64,000 bases of DNA from Synechococcus sp. PCC 7335. GTDB lineage: Bacteria; Cyanobacteriota; Cyanobacteriia; Phormidesmidales; Phormidesmidaceae. Made by a program: the position numbers and the translations under genes. Of the stretch, positions 47,079 to 57,393 are shown piece by piece. The DNA lies in NCBI RefSeq assembly GCF_000155595.1, contig NZ_DS989904.1, positions 3,213,720 to 3,277,719 of the forward strand. The letters are read 5' to 3'. Position 1 is the stretch's first letter; each line of letters begins with the position of its first letter. The notes beneath the pieces were generated by a model. It did not search any database, had not been told where the DNA came from, and saw only the letters and a list, made by a program, of their open reading frames with translations.

Positions 47079-48185
47079 CTACGCCGTATACAGCTTACTA
47101 AGGCCTAACGCAGCTAGGCCTTTACGATAGGCGATAGAAGTTTGGTCAGCTTCAATGTGCGTTTCTACGCTTAGATCGAGAGGGAGATCTTCTGGGTATT
47201 GAGCTTCGACAATCTCCTTGTCTTCATTGAAAATTTGATAGTTGAAGTCGTAGACCGGTTCGAGTGGCTGATCTTTGTCAAAGTTACGGGCGATCGGACA
47301 AAAGACGCGGGTTTGGCGAGCGGATATCGGAGAGGCCGCATTCAGAATGCACAGGCGGCCCTCATTGGGAAAATGGACGCGAAGCAAAGCAGTAAAGGGA
47401 AGGAAAACCTCGAAAGCGCGGAGCCATTGGAAGTTCTTCGGAGCGTGGTGCTGAAATCCTTTGGGAAAATTACTAACGGTGCTGATGTAGTCGGCCTTGA
47501 GTCCGTGAGCCGTGGGCGTAACGCTATAGCTAGGTACGACAGGATTGTTGCGATCGCCAAAAGACTCCGAATGCACCCAGGCAAAATGCGCTACATCTAG
47601 AAAGCCCTCCATCTGCCGTCCCGCCGCCGCACTGACATCTACTGAATTTGGCAAGATAGGCTGATAGTCATCGTTTTCCCACTCAGGAAAAGCAGGCAGC
47701 GGCGTGTTTTCATCCCCACTCAGCGTTGTCCAAACTAGACCGTAGGCTTCTTTGACCGGATAGGTCTTTAGACAGAGCCGAGCTGGAATTTTGGCCTCTG
47801 GATTAGCCGGTATCTTAGTGCACTGACCGCTAGCGCTGTAGTGAAACCCGTGATATTTACAGATGAGTTGTTCATTTTCAATGTGGCCCATACTTAGTGG
47901 CACGCCACGGTGAATACAGATATCGTTAGCTACGCAAAGCTGCGAACCCGATGAGGCTGGGGGTCGCCAAATCACCAGCCGCTGATCGAGCAGCGTGGTG
48001 CCAACCGGCTCAGTTGTGACGTCTTTGCTAAAGGCGATAGGGTACCAGAAAGGTGCGATCGCATCCCAATCCGTCTCAGAGAAAGTGCAGTTCTTGGGAT
48101 AGCGCTTCTTAGCGCTGTGACCTAGGCTGTTGGGCTTTTTCGGCGCAGCCAAAGAATTCGCAACTGTCATTTTCAAGGACTCCAT
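47079..48185 (-). CDS. Rieske non-haem iron oxygenase
   Basis: A 368-residue oxygenase. The Rieske 2Fe-2S ligands appear as CIHRG and CKYHGF (about residues 87-110). The catalytic-iron site follows the D-x2-H-x4-H rule in FLDVAHFAWVHSESFGD (about 195-210). It is like the pheophorbide a oxygenase/vanillate demethylase group. It would need a ferredoxin or reductase not encoded here. Substrate not determinable; chlorophyll breakdown or an aromatic substrate are options. The ferritin-like gene upstream on the same strand (65-bp gap) is probably cotranscribed. Confidence 0.85.
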   Translation of the reverse strand: MESLKMTVANSLAAPKKPNSLGHSAKKRYPKNCTFSETDWDAIAPFWYPIAFSKDVTTEPVGTTLLDQRLVIWRPPASSGSQLCVANDICIHRGVPLSMGHIENEQLICKYHGFHYSASGQCTKIPANPEAKIPARLCLKTYPVKEAYGLVWTTLSGDENTPLPAFPEWENDDYQPILPNSVDVSAAAGRQMEGFLDVAHFAWVHSESFGDRNNPVVPSYSVTPTAHGLKADYISTVSNFPKGFQHHAPKNFQWLRAFEVFLPFTALLRVHFPNEGRLCILNAASPISARQTRVFCPIARNFDKDQPLEPVYDFNYQIFNEDKEIVEAQYPEDLPLDLSVETHIEADQTSIAYRKGLAALGLSKLYTA

Positions 48186-48250
48186 ACTGCATTGATCTTA
48201 GGGCTGATCCTGACGGAAGGGTTCCGATTGTTCTGTTACATACATAACGG

Positions 48251-49018
48251 TTAGGACTGTGTTGATGTACTGGGTGTGCGTGTACTGGGTGTCCGCATTA
48301 GAGCCATAAGTAGCTCATTGCATCGCCTAGAGAAGCGGGAGAACGAAGGAAACTGATAGATGAGCACATGCCTATGCTCTAGCCAGACTAGTGTGATGAC
48401 TAGCTGATGGAACAGCCTATGTAACGCCCAACGAACTGACAATTTACCCCGACGAGCATACCGCAAATGCTCACCATGAAACTGTAAATGCACGGCTTCG
48501 TCTTGTAAGATTCTCTCGAATAGCCGCCTTGCTTGAAAATCACTGCTAGCTTTGGCGAGCGTAGAATAGTAGGCGATCGCAATTACTTCCGCGCTCAACA
48601 GTACCGAAATCATCATCTCCCATCCACATAGCTGCCGCACCTGACGAAAGAGTCCATCGCTCCACTGCTTCTCAATCGGCTCTATGTCATTCGAGCGCAG
48701 CGCCTTTGCCATGTAGTGAGCATGGCGTTGTTCTTCTTTGATAAATTGCTGTATCGCGATTAGATAGTCTGGATCCTCAGCTTGCTGGGCATGAAGGATA
48801 GCAAGTGTTTTTAGCGTTCTGCCTTCTGAGCATTCTCCTAGCTGAAAGACTTTGATTGAATCAACTAGCTGAGAGTCGAGTCGTAGCGTCGAAAAATCAA
48901 TCTCTTTAGCAAACTGATGCCACCGTTTTGTATTTTGAGAGAAAGTAATTGCCCAGTTCTTGCTAGTACCAATATCGACGTCACTGCGCTGGTTTTGACT
49001 AGGTGCCGTTGCAATCAT
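48251..49018 (-). CDS. Ferritin-like diiron protein
   Basis: A 255-residue, mostly helical protein with ferritin-like metal motifs: IKEEQRHAHYMA (about residue 90) and LQDEAVHLQFHGEHL (about residue 170), plus Glu in SAEVIAIAYYSTL. It could be a diiron oxygenase or hydroxylase. The neighbouring Rieske oxygenase suggests a shared oxidative pathway. The tail RTPSTRTPSTSTQS is encoded by a 15-bp repeat. Confidence 0.75.
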   Translation of the reverse strand: MIATAPSQNQRSDVDIGTSKNWAITFSQNTKRWHQFAKEIDFSTLRLDSQLVDSIKVFQLGECSEGRTLKTLAILHAQQAEDPDYLIAIQQFIKEEQRHAHYMAKALRSNDIEPIEKQWSDGLFRQVRQLCGWEMMISVLLSAEVIAIAYYSTLAKASSDFQARRLFERILQDEAVHLQFHGEHLRYARRGKLSVRWALHRLFHQLVITLVWLEHRHVLIYQFPSFSRFSRRCNELLMALMRTPSTRTPSTSTQS

Positions 49019-49255
49019 TAAAAGTATCTCGACTCAAACTTGCGTGTAATATTTGCTACACACCTCAAGTCATCTTTTCCGAAGAGTGAGGTTTGAAAGG
49101 ATACAGTGTCAGAAGCCCGATTGAAAAGTGCCAAGCGAAGTGACCAAAGCCGAAGTAGCCAAAGCTATAGTGGGAAAGCTGACTGATGTAGATTTCCAGC
49201 TCGCAGTCACTCTAGCCAGTCGCTTTAGCCAGTTAGCCAATCGGAGACACCCCTT

Positions 49256-50836
49256 ATGTCCGCCGCTCGAGAAAGACCCCCTGATCTACAGGAAACAGCC
49301 GCGGGCGACGGGACGCAGCCAGGTGAAGTGCAGCCAGATGAGCCCCCGCTAGACAAGTTACCTCTAGACGATACTCGGTTCAGCCTATTCCAACTGTGGA
49401 ATATGAACCTTGGTTTTCTAGGCATTCAGTTTGGCTGGGGGCTGCAAATGGCCAATATGAGTTCCATCTTTGAATACCTTGGAGCTAGCGCTCATAACTT
49501 GCCGATCTTATGGTTAGCAGCGCCATTGACAGGACTGATTGTGCAGCCGATTATTGGCAATCTTAGTGACCACACGTGGAGTGCTTTGGGACGCAGACGG
49601 CCTTATTTATTAGGTGGGGCGATCGCGGCGGCAATTGCGTTAGTACTTATGCCAAGTTCATCCACCTTATGGATGGCGGCAGGGCTGCTGTGGCTGTTAG
49701 ACACGAGTGCCAATGTGAGTATGGTGCCGTTTCGGGCATTCGTCGGCGACCTATTGCCTAAAAAGCAGCGCACGCAGGGGTTTGCTATGCAAAGTGTGAT
49801 GGTTGGACTAGGGGCAATTACAGCTTCTAGCATGCCTTGGCTGCTCAGCCATTTGTTTGGAGTGGATGCCTCAACGAGTCCTAGCCAACGCATTCCACTA
49901 ACAGTAGAGTTCTCTTTTTATATAGGCGCAGCGCTATTTTTAGGAACAACGGTTTGGACGGCAGTCACCACTCCAGAGTCACCACCCAAAGATCTAGCTC
50001 AATTTGAACGGCGGCAGGCAGAACACGGTGGCATCTTTAATAGCCTGCAAGAAACGTTGCAGGTACTGCGGCAGATGCCGAAGACGATGCAGCAGCTAGC
50101 CTTGGTACAGATATTTACCTGGCTAGGAATTTTCTGCTTTTTTCTATATTTTCCGCCAGCGGTGGCTCGCAACTTGTTCGGCGCAGCCCAGAACGATGCA
50201 GCTTTGTACAATGCAGGAATTGAATGGGCTGGCCTGTGTTTTGCTATGTTCAACGCAGTTTGCATTCCCTTTTCTCTACTGCTGCCACGGTTAACCCGTC
50301 GTATTAGTCGCAAGGCGGTTCACAGTATTTGCTTAGCCTGCGGTGGGGTTAGTTTGGTTTCACTGCTGCTAGTGCATCAGCCTTGGATGCTGTTGCTGCC
50401 GATGGTGGGGTTCGGATTGACTTGGGCAAGTGCTCAATCGATCCCCTACGCAATTTTGACTTATGCCATTCCCAATCAGCAGCGAGGTATCTATCAGGGC
50501 ATTTTCAACTTTTTTATTGTGCTGCCAGAGATCGGCATTGCCTTAGGATTTGGCTGGGTCATGGAACACTGGCTGCATGACAATCGGCTGATGGCAGTGG
50601 TGATAGGCGGTTTCTTTTTGCTGGTGGCGGCAGTAATTATGCCGTTTGTACAGGTACAGCAACTATCAGAACCGCTACCGGAACCAGTCTCCGCGCGCAG
50701 GCCAGTAGAAATATCAGGACACACATCGGAGCAATCGGCAGATAGTGCAACTGAGAAGAGCGATCAATTAGACGATTGTCCCAGAGCTGTAGATTCCGCT
50801 GACGACAGCCGTTTGGGAGAGCCTGCAACCTCATGA
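49256..50836 (+). CDS. MFS transporter, GPH/SLC45-like
   Basis: A 526-residue, twelve-segment transporter with a Pro-rich N-terminus and a polar C-terminal tail. The region GLIVQPIIGNLSDHTWSALG and GRRRPYLLGG resembles sucrose/sugar transporters of the SLC45/GPH type found in cyanobacteria. The stop overlaps the next gene as ATGA, so both are coupled. The substrate is unproven. Confidence 0.82.
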   Translation: MSAARERPPDLQETAAGDGTQPGEVQPDEPPLDKLPLDDTRFSLFQLWNMNLGFLGIQFGWGLQMANMSSIFEYLGASAHNLPILWLAAPLTGLIVQPIIGNLSDHTWSALGRRRPYLLGGAIAAAIALVLMPSSSTLWMAAGLLWLLDTSANVSMVPFRAFVGDLLPKKQRTQGFAMQSVMVGLGAITASSMPWLLSHLFGVDASTSPSQRIPLTVEFSFYIGAALFLGTTVWTAVTTPESPPKDLAQFERRQAEHGGIFNSLQETLQVLRQMPKTMQQLALVQIFTWLGIFCFFLYFPPAVARNLFGAAQNDAALYNAGIEWAGLCFAMFNAVCIPFSLLLPRLTRRISRKAVHSICLACGGVSLVSLLLVHQPWMLLLPMVGFGLTWASAQSIPYAILTYAIPNQQRGIYQGIFNFFIVLPEIGIALGFGWVMEHWLHDNRLMAVVIGGFFLLVAAVIMPFVQVQQLSEPLPEPVSARRPVEISGHTSEQSADSATEKSDQLDDCPRAVDSADDSRLGEPATS

Positions 50837-53800
50837 CAACCGATACCTTTCCCAAATTAGTTAAGTTAGACCGGTTGTCTCAGCTCTTGCTGCTAGCAGT
50901 AACAGTGCTGATATACAGCGTGTTAGGAATGGCGATCGCCAACTCACTATTTGTTAGTCATGTAGGGGCTAAGCATTTGCCCCAGGCATTCATTTTGATT
51001 GGGCTGTGCTCAATGCCCGCCTACGCAGTGTTCTCGCAGATCGTAGATCGCTACAGTCGACCGCAGCTTTTTCGCTATGTGCTGCTGATATCTGTGGGTG
51101 TCATCTTAGGACTGCGACTGTTGCTACTTCAAGAGTCTGCCTATGCCTACTACATTTTGCTAATTGCGATTTTCTTTCAATGGGACTTTCACAACAATGT
51201 GCTCTATCCCAGCCTGTTGACGGACTATTTTACGACGCTTGAGTATAAGCGCTACGCCCCCTATATTGGCATTGCTCAAGCCGTAGGTACGCTGTTAGGA
51301 GGGGGTCTAACCGCACTGCTTTCGCACTATTTTAGAACCCGAGATCTACTGTTGTTCATGCCGGTGGTGTTCTTGATTGGGGTGGCGCAGCTGATCTATC
51401 TAGAGCGATCGCAGCGGCGGGTAAACGTAGGCGAGGCCAATCATTCTACAGGTATTATCGAATCGCTACGCACTTTCCCAGAGCTAGTAAGACGCTATCC
51501 ACTAGCGCTATTTCTAGCTAGTAGCAGCTTCTTACTAGTCATTATCTACACCAGCTCTGAATTTTTATGGTTCAGCATCTACGGTAGCCACTTTAGTGAA
51601 CAAGCGCTGACCGGCTTTTTGGGCGGAATGCGAATTGTTATTAGTCTGGTACAAGTGGCGGTCATCTATGGAGCGACGCGGCCCCTACTAAAAACGTTGG
51701 GTGTAGCACAGATGAATCCGGTGTATCCACTCACCACCCTAGCCAGCTTTGCCGGGCTACTCTTCCACTTTGGTTTGCCTGCGGCGATAGGACTGCATGT
51801 TAACGGCGATGCTCTGTATAAGGGGATCAACCTACCTGTCCATCAGCTTAACTACAACGCAATTCCGCGAGAGTTCGTTGGGCGGATTCGTTCGTTGAGT
51901 GATGGACTTATCTACGCGGTAGGGCTGACCTTGGCTGGAACGCTACTTTGGATCAGTGAAACCAGGTTAAGCCTGGTTCAGGTTGCTTGGCTTGTAACGG
52001 GTCTGACAGTACTGCTGCTGCTAGTGCGTCTACCAATGGGACGATTTTACGCGAGCGGTCTAGAGGCGATGATTCGCTCAGACAGTCTAGATCTCGATGA
52101 GTTTGATCTATATCCCATTCAGCTAACGCCCCAGTCCACCACAGCCGTTAAAGATCTGCTAACTGACGGCGATCGCTATAGCCAGATCAAAGGACTCGAA
52201 CTGGCAGCGCGCATGGGTCATCCAGATCGGTTTCTTCTAGAAGTAGAATCGATTGTGGTGAGTTCACATGCCTCTCATAGCCCACCTGATAGCCAAGTCT
52301 ACGAACACGTTATTGCGCTGTTTAGTCATAGTTCGCCCGAGCTTCAAGCAACATTTAGCTCTAAGCTACAGGCTCCTGAGCTAAGAGCTTTTGCTTTAGA
52401 AATACTACTAATCAATCACGATATTCCAGCGGCGAAAGACATTAAGAAGTGGCTAGCTGACCCTCATGAAGATATGAGAATACTGGCCAAGATTGCCTAC
52501 CTAATCGCAAATTCTTCTGACTCAGCTCAAGCCTCAGCAGACTTCGTCCCACATGGTGCCGTAGAGGGTATAGAGGAAGCCGACGCTGCCTTTTGGCCTA
52601 ATCCGCTTACGCCTAAGGCTGCGCGCATCATCACACGAGTCGTTGCCTACAGCAAAGAGCCGCGTCTAGCACCGCTTATTCCTAACGTCGTCTTGACACA
52701 AACTAGCCCTGATATTGTTCGCACTGGACTAGAGGCGCTACAGCCGCTTACCTATCGAGGTGATGATGCCACCGCTTATATGGCTCAAAGTAAGCTGAAT
52801 CACTACGATCCTACGGTCAAAATTGCGGCTCTAAACCTGCTGCGGATTAATTGCTGTGACCAGGCACTACCTGCCATCGGTGACTGCTTAGGCGATGACG
52901 ATCCGCGTGTACGAGCACAGGCGGCTAGAGCTCTAGCTGCATACGGTCGGGCGGGGGTTGATCTAGCCAAAGCTAGCTTAAACAATACCCAGGTTGAGGT
53001 AGTGAATGCGGCCATTACAGCGATTGGTCTAGTGCGATCGCGCTACGCAAGCAATGTGTTGTTTGACTACTTGGCACCAAGCTATGCACTACTTTCTGAT
53101 ACTTGTCGCTGGCAAGCACAGATACCTACTCAGGCGCCTAGTTGGCAGGCGCTGAGCGTAGCGATTGTCGACTATCATAGTCGTCTGATTCAGAAAGTAC
53201 TCTATATCCTCTCAGCACTAGGGCATGCTCGTACGGTGAACGCTGTGAACCGGCTGCTAGCGACTAATGCTCAAGTAGAATTAGAAAACGCTATCGAAGT
53301 ACTTGCTTCACTTAACCATCGGCGATTTGTGGTGCCGCTGATGCCACTACTAGAAGCCTTAGTATCACCATCGACCACAGAGTCTGTAGGGGAGGAAATT
53401 AGTAGAGTTACGCCAATCTGGTTGAAGACAAAAGGCTACCGGCTGCTGTTAGAGGCTTTAGAATCAAATGACCGTTGGATTAAGTCAGGCGCACTCATTG
53501 CTTTGGCAATGGTTCCAGCTACGCTAGTGAATGATCCAGATCCGTTTGTAAAACAGGTAGCGAGTCAAATCTTTGAAACTACTTTGCCTGCTAAAACCGT
53601 TATGAACCGATTGCTGCTATTGAAGAGCGTTTCACTATTTAAGAATCTCTCGCTAGACGAGCTGATGCTGATTGATGAGAATCTAGATCAAACCCAAGTG
53701 CTTGCGGGCGCGACGATCTTCACCGAGGGTGACCTTGCAGCTCACTTATACATCATTGCTGAAGGGCAAGTGCAGCTTGTTAAAGAGATTGATGGAGCGA

Positions 53801-54072
53801 AGCGATCGCTGCGACAGATAGGGAAGGGCGACTATTTTGGTGAGGTTGCTTTGTTTGACGATGCACCGCTGTGGGACGGCGCGATCGCACAGACAGACTG
53901 CACCCTGCTAAAGCTAGAGAAAAATCAGTTCTTGAGTTTGATCACTCAGCGGCCTCACATGATTTTAGAAATCTGTCGCTTTTTGAGTCAGCGACTCCGG
54001 CAAACCGACCACTACCGCTTAGAAAAGACTACTGACATGCGACCGTTGTTAGAAAGGCAAGTCGATAGCTAG
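50833..54072 (+). CDS. Membrane carrier-HEAT-cyclic-nucleotide-binding fusion protein
   Basis: A 1079-residue protein in three parts. Residues 1-410: about twelve membrane segments resembling NTT/Npt nucleotide transporter-like or MFS carriers. Residues about 430-900: HEAT-type helical repeats (DDDPRVRAQAARALAAYG; LESNDRWIKSGALIALAMV). Residues about 925-1060: cNMP-binding domain (FTEGDLAAHLYIIAEGQVQL; GKGDYFGEVALFDDAP). It suggests a carrier gated by cAMP or cGMP through a HEAT arm. Coupled to the preceding MFS gene. Confidence 0.8.
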   Translation: MTTDTFPKLVKLDRLSQLLLLAVTVLIYSVLGMAIANSLFVSHVGAKHLPQAFILIGLCSMPAYAVFSQIVDRYSRPQLFRYVLLISVGVILGLRLLLLQESAYAYYILLIAIFFQWDFHNNVLYPSLLTDYFTTLEYKRYAPYIGIAQAVGTLLGGGLTALLSHYFRTRDLLLFMPVVFLIGVAQLIYLERSQRRVNVGEANHSTGIIESLRTFPELVRRYPLALFLASSSFLLVIIYTSSEFLWFSIYGSHFSEQALTGFLGGMRIVISLVQVAVIYGATRPLLKTLGVAQMNPVYPLTTLASFAGLLFHFGLPAAIGLHVNGDALYKGINLPVHQLNYNAIPREFVGRIRSLSDGLIYAVGLTLAGTLLWISETRLSLVQVAWLVTGLTVLLLLVRLPMGRFYASGLEAMIRSDSLDLDEFDLYPIQLTPQSTTAVKDLLTDGDRYSQIKGLELAARMGHPDRFLLEVESIVVSSHASHSPPDSQVYEHVIALFSHSSPELQATFSSKLQAPELRAFALEILLINHDIPAAKDIKKWLADPHEDMRILAKIAYLIANSSDSAQASADFVPHGAVEGIEEADAAFWPNPLTPKAARIITRVVAYSKEPRLAPLIPNVVLTQTSPDIVRTGLEALQPLTYRGDDATAYMAQSKLNHYDPTVKIAALNLLRINCCDQALPAIGDCLGDDDPRVRAQAARALAAYGRAGVDLAKASLNNTQVEVVNAAITAIGLVRSRYASNVLFDYLAPSYALLSDTCRWQAQIPTQAPSWQALSVAIVDYHSRLIQKVLYILSALGHARTVNAVNRLLATNAQVELENAIEVLASLNHRRFVVPLMPLLEALVSPSTTESVGEEISRVTPIWLKTKGYRLLLEALESNDRWIKSGALIALAMVPATLVNDPDPFVKQVASQIFETTLPAKTVMNRLLLLKSVSLFKNLSLDELMLIDENLDQTQVLAGATIFTEGDLAAHLYIIAEGQVQLVKEIDGAKRSLRQIGKGDYFGEVALFDDAPLWDGAIAQTDCTLLKLEKNQFLSLITQRPHMILEICRFLSQRLRQTDHYRLEKTTDMRPLLERQVDS

Positions 54073-54127
54073 TCGTCTTTGGAATAACTCTAAGCCTTGT
54101 GAGCAGGAACATTCTAGAAAGAGTTCT

Positions 54128-55066
54128 TCACCCGGCTTTTCTGGCAATGAAGCTCTCTTCTACGCCGGAAATATCCAGTACTGATGCCCTCATCACTTCT
54201 ATGAAACCGCGTAATCGCCTGAGCTGATGTCGCCTGGGTAGATAGGCCAAATGTATAGTCAATTTCGGCGCTCTCCATTCCGGTAGAAGATCTATCAATT
54301 GCCCACTCTCTAACTCTGTTTGAATTAGCCAGCGGGGCATTACCGATAGTCCTAGTCCAGCTAGGGTTGCACGGCGTAGGGCAAAGATATTGTTCGTACT
54401 CATTCGCACTGGGGGCGCGATTGAAATTGTCTTCCCAAGTAAGTTGGTTAATGGGATTTGCCCACCCTCGAAAGGGCTAAGCGCAATAAAGGGGAATTTA
54501 GCTACTGCTCTAGGTGTTTCTAGAGAGCCAAAGTGCGTGATTGCTTCAGGAGCACCAACTACCAACCGCTCTACTTCACCCAATGGTTCTACTTGGAGTG
54601 AATTATCTTGAATAGGCCCGATTTTGATCCAGCAGTCGCATCCCACTTCTGAAAATCGAATGTTGCCATCTTCTAATTGCCAAGAGAGGGAAATCAGCGG
54701 ATGCTGCTGCTGAAACCGAAGGGCTATGTCTATCAAATGAAGCTGTCCAAGTGCAACAGGTGCTACAACTTTCAGCCCGCCTCGCAGCATTTCACCAGTC
54801 TCTATATGCTTTTCTTCTAAGGCCTCCCAGTCATTTAGCAGTTGCCGACTATCTGCTAACAGCTCCGCGCCTGCTTCTGTCAACGAAAGAGAATGCGTGG
54901 TCCGTCGCATCAGCTGAGTCTGAAATCGAGACTCCAGCTCAGCTAGCTGACGGCTGACCGACGGTTGAGACAAGCCTAAATCGCGAGCGGCAGCGCTGAT
55001 GCTGCCTGCATCGGCAATACGCACAAATGTTTGTAGAAGGGTTAGTCGATCTAGTGACTTACTCAC
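54128..55066 (-). CDS. LysR-family transcriptional regulator
   Basis: A 312-residue regulator: winged HTH (LLQTFVRIADAGSISAAARD, quoted from residue 9; QPSVSRQLAELESRF) and a periplasmic-binding-like effector domain (GGLKVVAPVALGQLHLIDI; GLGLSVMPRWL). It belongs to the broad group typified by CrgA/DsdC-like proteins. Divergent from the aldo/keto reductase gene across 125 bp, its likely target. Confidence 0.9.
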   Translation of the reverse strand: MSKSLDRLTLLQTFVRIADAGSISAAARDLGLSQPSVSRQLAELESRFQTQLMRRTTHSLSLTEAGAELLADSRQLLNDWEALEEKHIETGEMLRGGLKVVAPVALGQLHLIDIALRFQQQHPLISLSWQLEDGNIRFSEVGCDCWIKIGPIQDNSLQVEPLGEVERLVVGAPEAITHFGSLETPRAVAKFPFIALSPFEGGQIPLTNLLGKTISIAPPVRMSTNNIFALRRATLAGLGLSVMPRWLIQTELESGQLIDLLPEWRAPKLTIHLAYLPRRHQLRRLRGFIEVMRASVLDISGVEESFIARKAG

Positions 55067-55190
55067 AGACTGTCAGCAATAGGTTTGGTTATACGCAAAA
55101 AGAATAACAGCTATTTTTGTTACTCGTCTACCAGATATTTTTCCCAGCTGCCATATTGGATTGAGAGACCCCCGAAAGAGGACACACTAA

Positions 55191-55973
55191 GTGATAGCAA
55201 CCAACAAAACCTTCCAGCTCGGTAACGAATTAGCCGTCAACCGCATAGGCTATGGTGCGATGCGCTTGACTGGACAACCAGGAAATTTTGGCCCATACCC
55301 ACAGTGGGAGAATGGAAAAGCGCTTTTGCAAAGGGCTGTAGAATTGGGCGTGAACTTCTTCGATTCAGCGCGTTCATATGGACCCGAATATGTAGATAGG
55401 CTCATCGGAGAAGCAATCAACCTAAAACATTCGCCAACGGTCGTTGCGACCAAAGGCGGTATAGACAAGCCCGCGCCTGGCAATATTCAGGTGGATGGTT
55501 CAGCAGCAACACTCACCCGACAGATTGACGATGCATTAAAGAATTTAAAGGTAGATAGAATAGATCTTTTTCAACTGCACCGGATCGATCCAAAAACGCC
55601 GATCGAAGAGTCGGTAGAAGCATTAAGAGCAGCACAGACAGCGGGGAAAATCCGGTTGATTGGGCTTTCGAATGTGAACCGAGTGCAGCTAGACCAAGCA
55701 CTGTCTGTAGCGCCAATCGCCTCCATTCAAAATCGATTCAACCAAGCCGAGCAAGAGCAGAACTCACTTGTAGACTATACAGCTCAAAGAGGTATTGCGT
55801 TTATTCCCTATGGCCCGTTAGGGGCTAATCCGATGAAGCAAGGAGCAACCTTACCTGCACAAGCAGCCTTGGCTTGGCTATTGATGCGATCGCCCAACAT
55901 CATTGTCATCCCTGGTACTACCTCAATTGCTCACTTAGAAGAGAATATGACTGCCTGGAATCTCGTTCAGTAA
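55191..55973 (+). CDS. Aldo/keto reductase
   Basis: A 260-residue NADPH-dependent oxidoreductase. The TIM-barrel active site is seen as Asp (FFDSARSYGPEY), Tyr58-type SYG, Lys in VVATKGGID and His in DLFQLHRIDP; LIGLSNVNRVQLDQAL and VIPGTTSIAHLEENM complete the fold. Slightly shorter than usual (about 280-330). Start is GTG at 55191 with AGAGG about 10 bp upstream. Probably controlled by the divergent LysR protein. Confidence 0.9.
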   Translation: MIATNKTFQLGNELAVNRIGYGAMRLTGQPGNFGPYPQWENGKALLQRAVELGVNFFDSARSYGPEYVDRLIGEAINLKHSPTVVATKGGIDKPAPGNIQVDGSAATLTRQIDDALKNLKVDRIDLFQLHRIDPKTPIEESVEALRAAQTAGKIRLIGLSNVNRVQLDQALSVAPIASIQNRFNQAEQEQNSLVDYTAQRGIAFIPYGPLGANPMKQGATLPAQAALAWLLMRSPNIIVIPGTTSIAHLEENMTAWNLVQ

Positions 55974-56232
55974 ACTCAGGTGAAGATTTCAGGTAGCCCC
56001 GATGATAAGACTGCTGATAACGTTGCGCTTTGACGACACTTTAAATGCTGAATCAATGCTAAATCAATCCTGTTACCTCTCACTTATTGACTCTAGCGGT
56101 CCTCTCTAGACTTCTTCCATAGAGATACGAGCGAGAAATACGAGCGTGCAGAAGAGCAGCTATACAACAAAGGTCGTTAATAAGGTCGTTGATAACGCTG
56201 TAAGCTGTGTAAGGGCCTAGCTCATCAAGGTC

Positions 56233-57393
56233 ATGGTTGGTAGCGATTTTGCGAAAGAGCCTGTGAGAAAAGTTGCTGTGATTCACGAGTGGTTCGCAAG
56301 TTGCGCTGGTTCAGAGAAAGTTGTCCAACAGATTCTAGATATCTATCCTCAGGCACATCTTTATAGCCTGGTCGATTTTTTGCCGGCGCATCAACGTGCG
56401 TTTATTCAAGATAAGCCAGTTACGACATCGTTTATTCAGCAGCTTCCTTTTGCGAAACGTGCTTTTCGCAGTTACTTACCGCTTATGCCTTTAGCGGTAG
56501 AGCAGTTTGATTTATCTGCCTATGACCTTATTATTTCTAGCCATCATGCGGTAGCTAAAGGGGTAATTACCCGCCCCGATCAATTGCATATTTGCTATGT
56601 ACATACGCCTTTACGCTATGGGTGGGAATTTCAACACCAGTACTTAAAGCACGCTAGTTTGGACAAAGGACCAAAAAGCTGGTTCGTTCGGGTGGTTTTG
56701 CACTACTTGCGCCTGTGGGATGTGATGAGCGCGAATAGAGTTGATTGCTACGTTGCTAACTCGCGCTATGTTGCTAGGCGAGTAGAGAAAACCTATCGTC
56801 GTAGCGCTTGTGTTATCTATCCCCCTGTAGATACGCAGCGATTCGTAGCAGATGCAAAGCGAGAAAATTTTTATTTGACAGTGTCACGGTTTGTTCCTTA
56901 TAAGCGCGTAGAATTAACCATTGAGGCGTTCAATCAGTTAGGTTTGCCCCTCGTTGTCATTGGAGATGGTGATAGTCGCTTAGCTTTAGAACAAACAGCC
57001 AAGCGTAACATCCAGTTTTTGGGTTGGCAGCCTGATGATGTTGTTGAAAATTATATGCAGCGCTGTCGAGGTTTTATTTTTCCTCCAGAAGAGGATTTTG
57101 GAATTACACCTGTAGAAGCTCAAGCTGCAGGTGCACCTGTTATTGCTTATGCAAAAGGAGGCCAAGCGGAGACAGTCGTTCATGGCAAGACTGGCTTACT
57201 TTTTGTAGATCAGACGGTAGAAAGTTTGATAGAGTCTGTCAGACAACTGGACAACAGTGAAGCACTGTTTGATCCAGAGATATTAAGAGCCCATGCTGAA
57301 AAGTTCGCAGTAGTCCGCTTTAGAGCTCGTTTTGAGGCTTTTGTGGAGCAAGCTTGGGCGCGGTTCCAAACAGCTGATATTGTTGATAGCTAG
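56233..57393 (+). CDS. Glycosyltransferase family 4
   Basis: A 386-residue GT-B enzyme: VAVIHEWFASCAGSEKVVQQ at the N-terminus, and the donor-binding motif EDFGITPVEAQAAGAPVIAY (two-Glu EX7E pattern) near residue 300. It transfers a sugar from a nucleotide donor to a lipid-linked acceptor. First gene of a four-gene exopolysaccharide cluster. Sugar specificity is unknown. Confidence 0.9.
   Translation: MVGSDFAKEPVRKVAVIHEWFASCAGSEKVVQQILDIYPQAHLYSLVDFLPAHQRAFIQDKPVTTSFIQQLPFAKRAFRSYLPLMPLAVEQFDLSAYDLIISSHHAVAKGVITRPDQLHICYVHTPLRYGWEFQHQYLKHASLDKGPKSWFVRVVLHYLRLWDVMSANRVDCYVANSRYVARRVEKTYRRSACVIYPPVDTQRFVADAKRENFYLTVSRFVPYKRVELTIEAFNQLGLPLVVIGDGDSRLALEQTAKRNIQFLGWQPDDVVENYMQRCRGFIFPPEEDFGITPVEAQAAGAPVIAYAKGGQAETVVHGKTGLLFVDQTVESLIESVRQLDNSEALFDPEILRAHAEKFAVVRFRARFEAFVEQAWARFQTADIVDS

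Noticed and set aside
47199-47600. 133-codon plus-strand frame inside the Rieske gene
   Set aside because: It is antisense to a gene with all catalytic motifs and has no recognisable protein features.
49128-49352. Open frame preceding the MFS gene
   Set aside because: It overlaps the MFS start in another frame, shows low-complexity composition and no family match.
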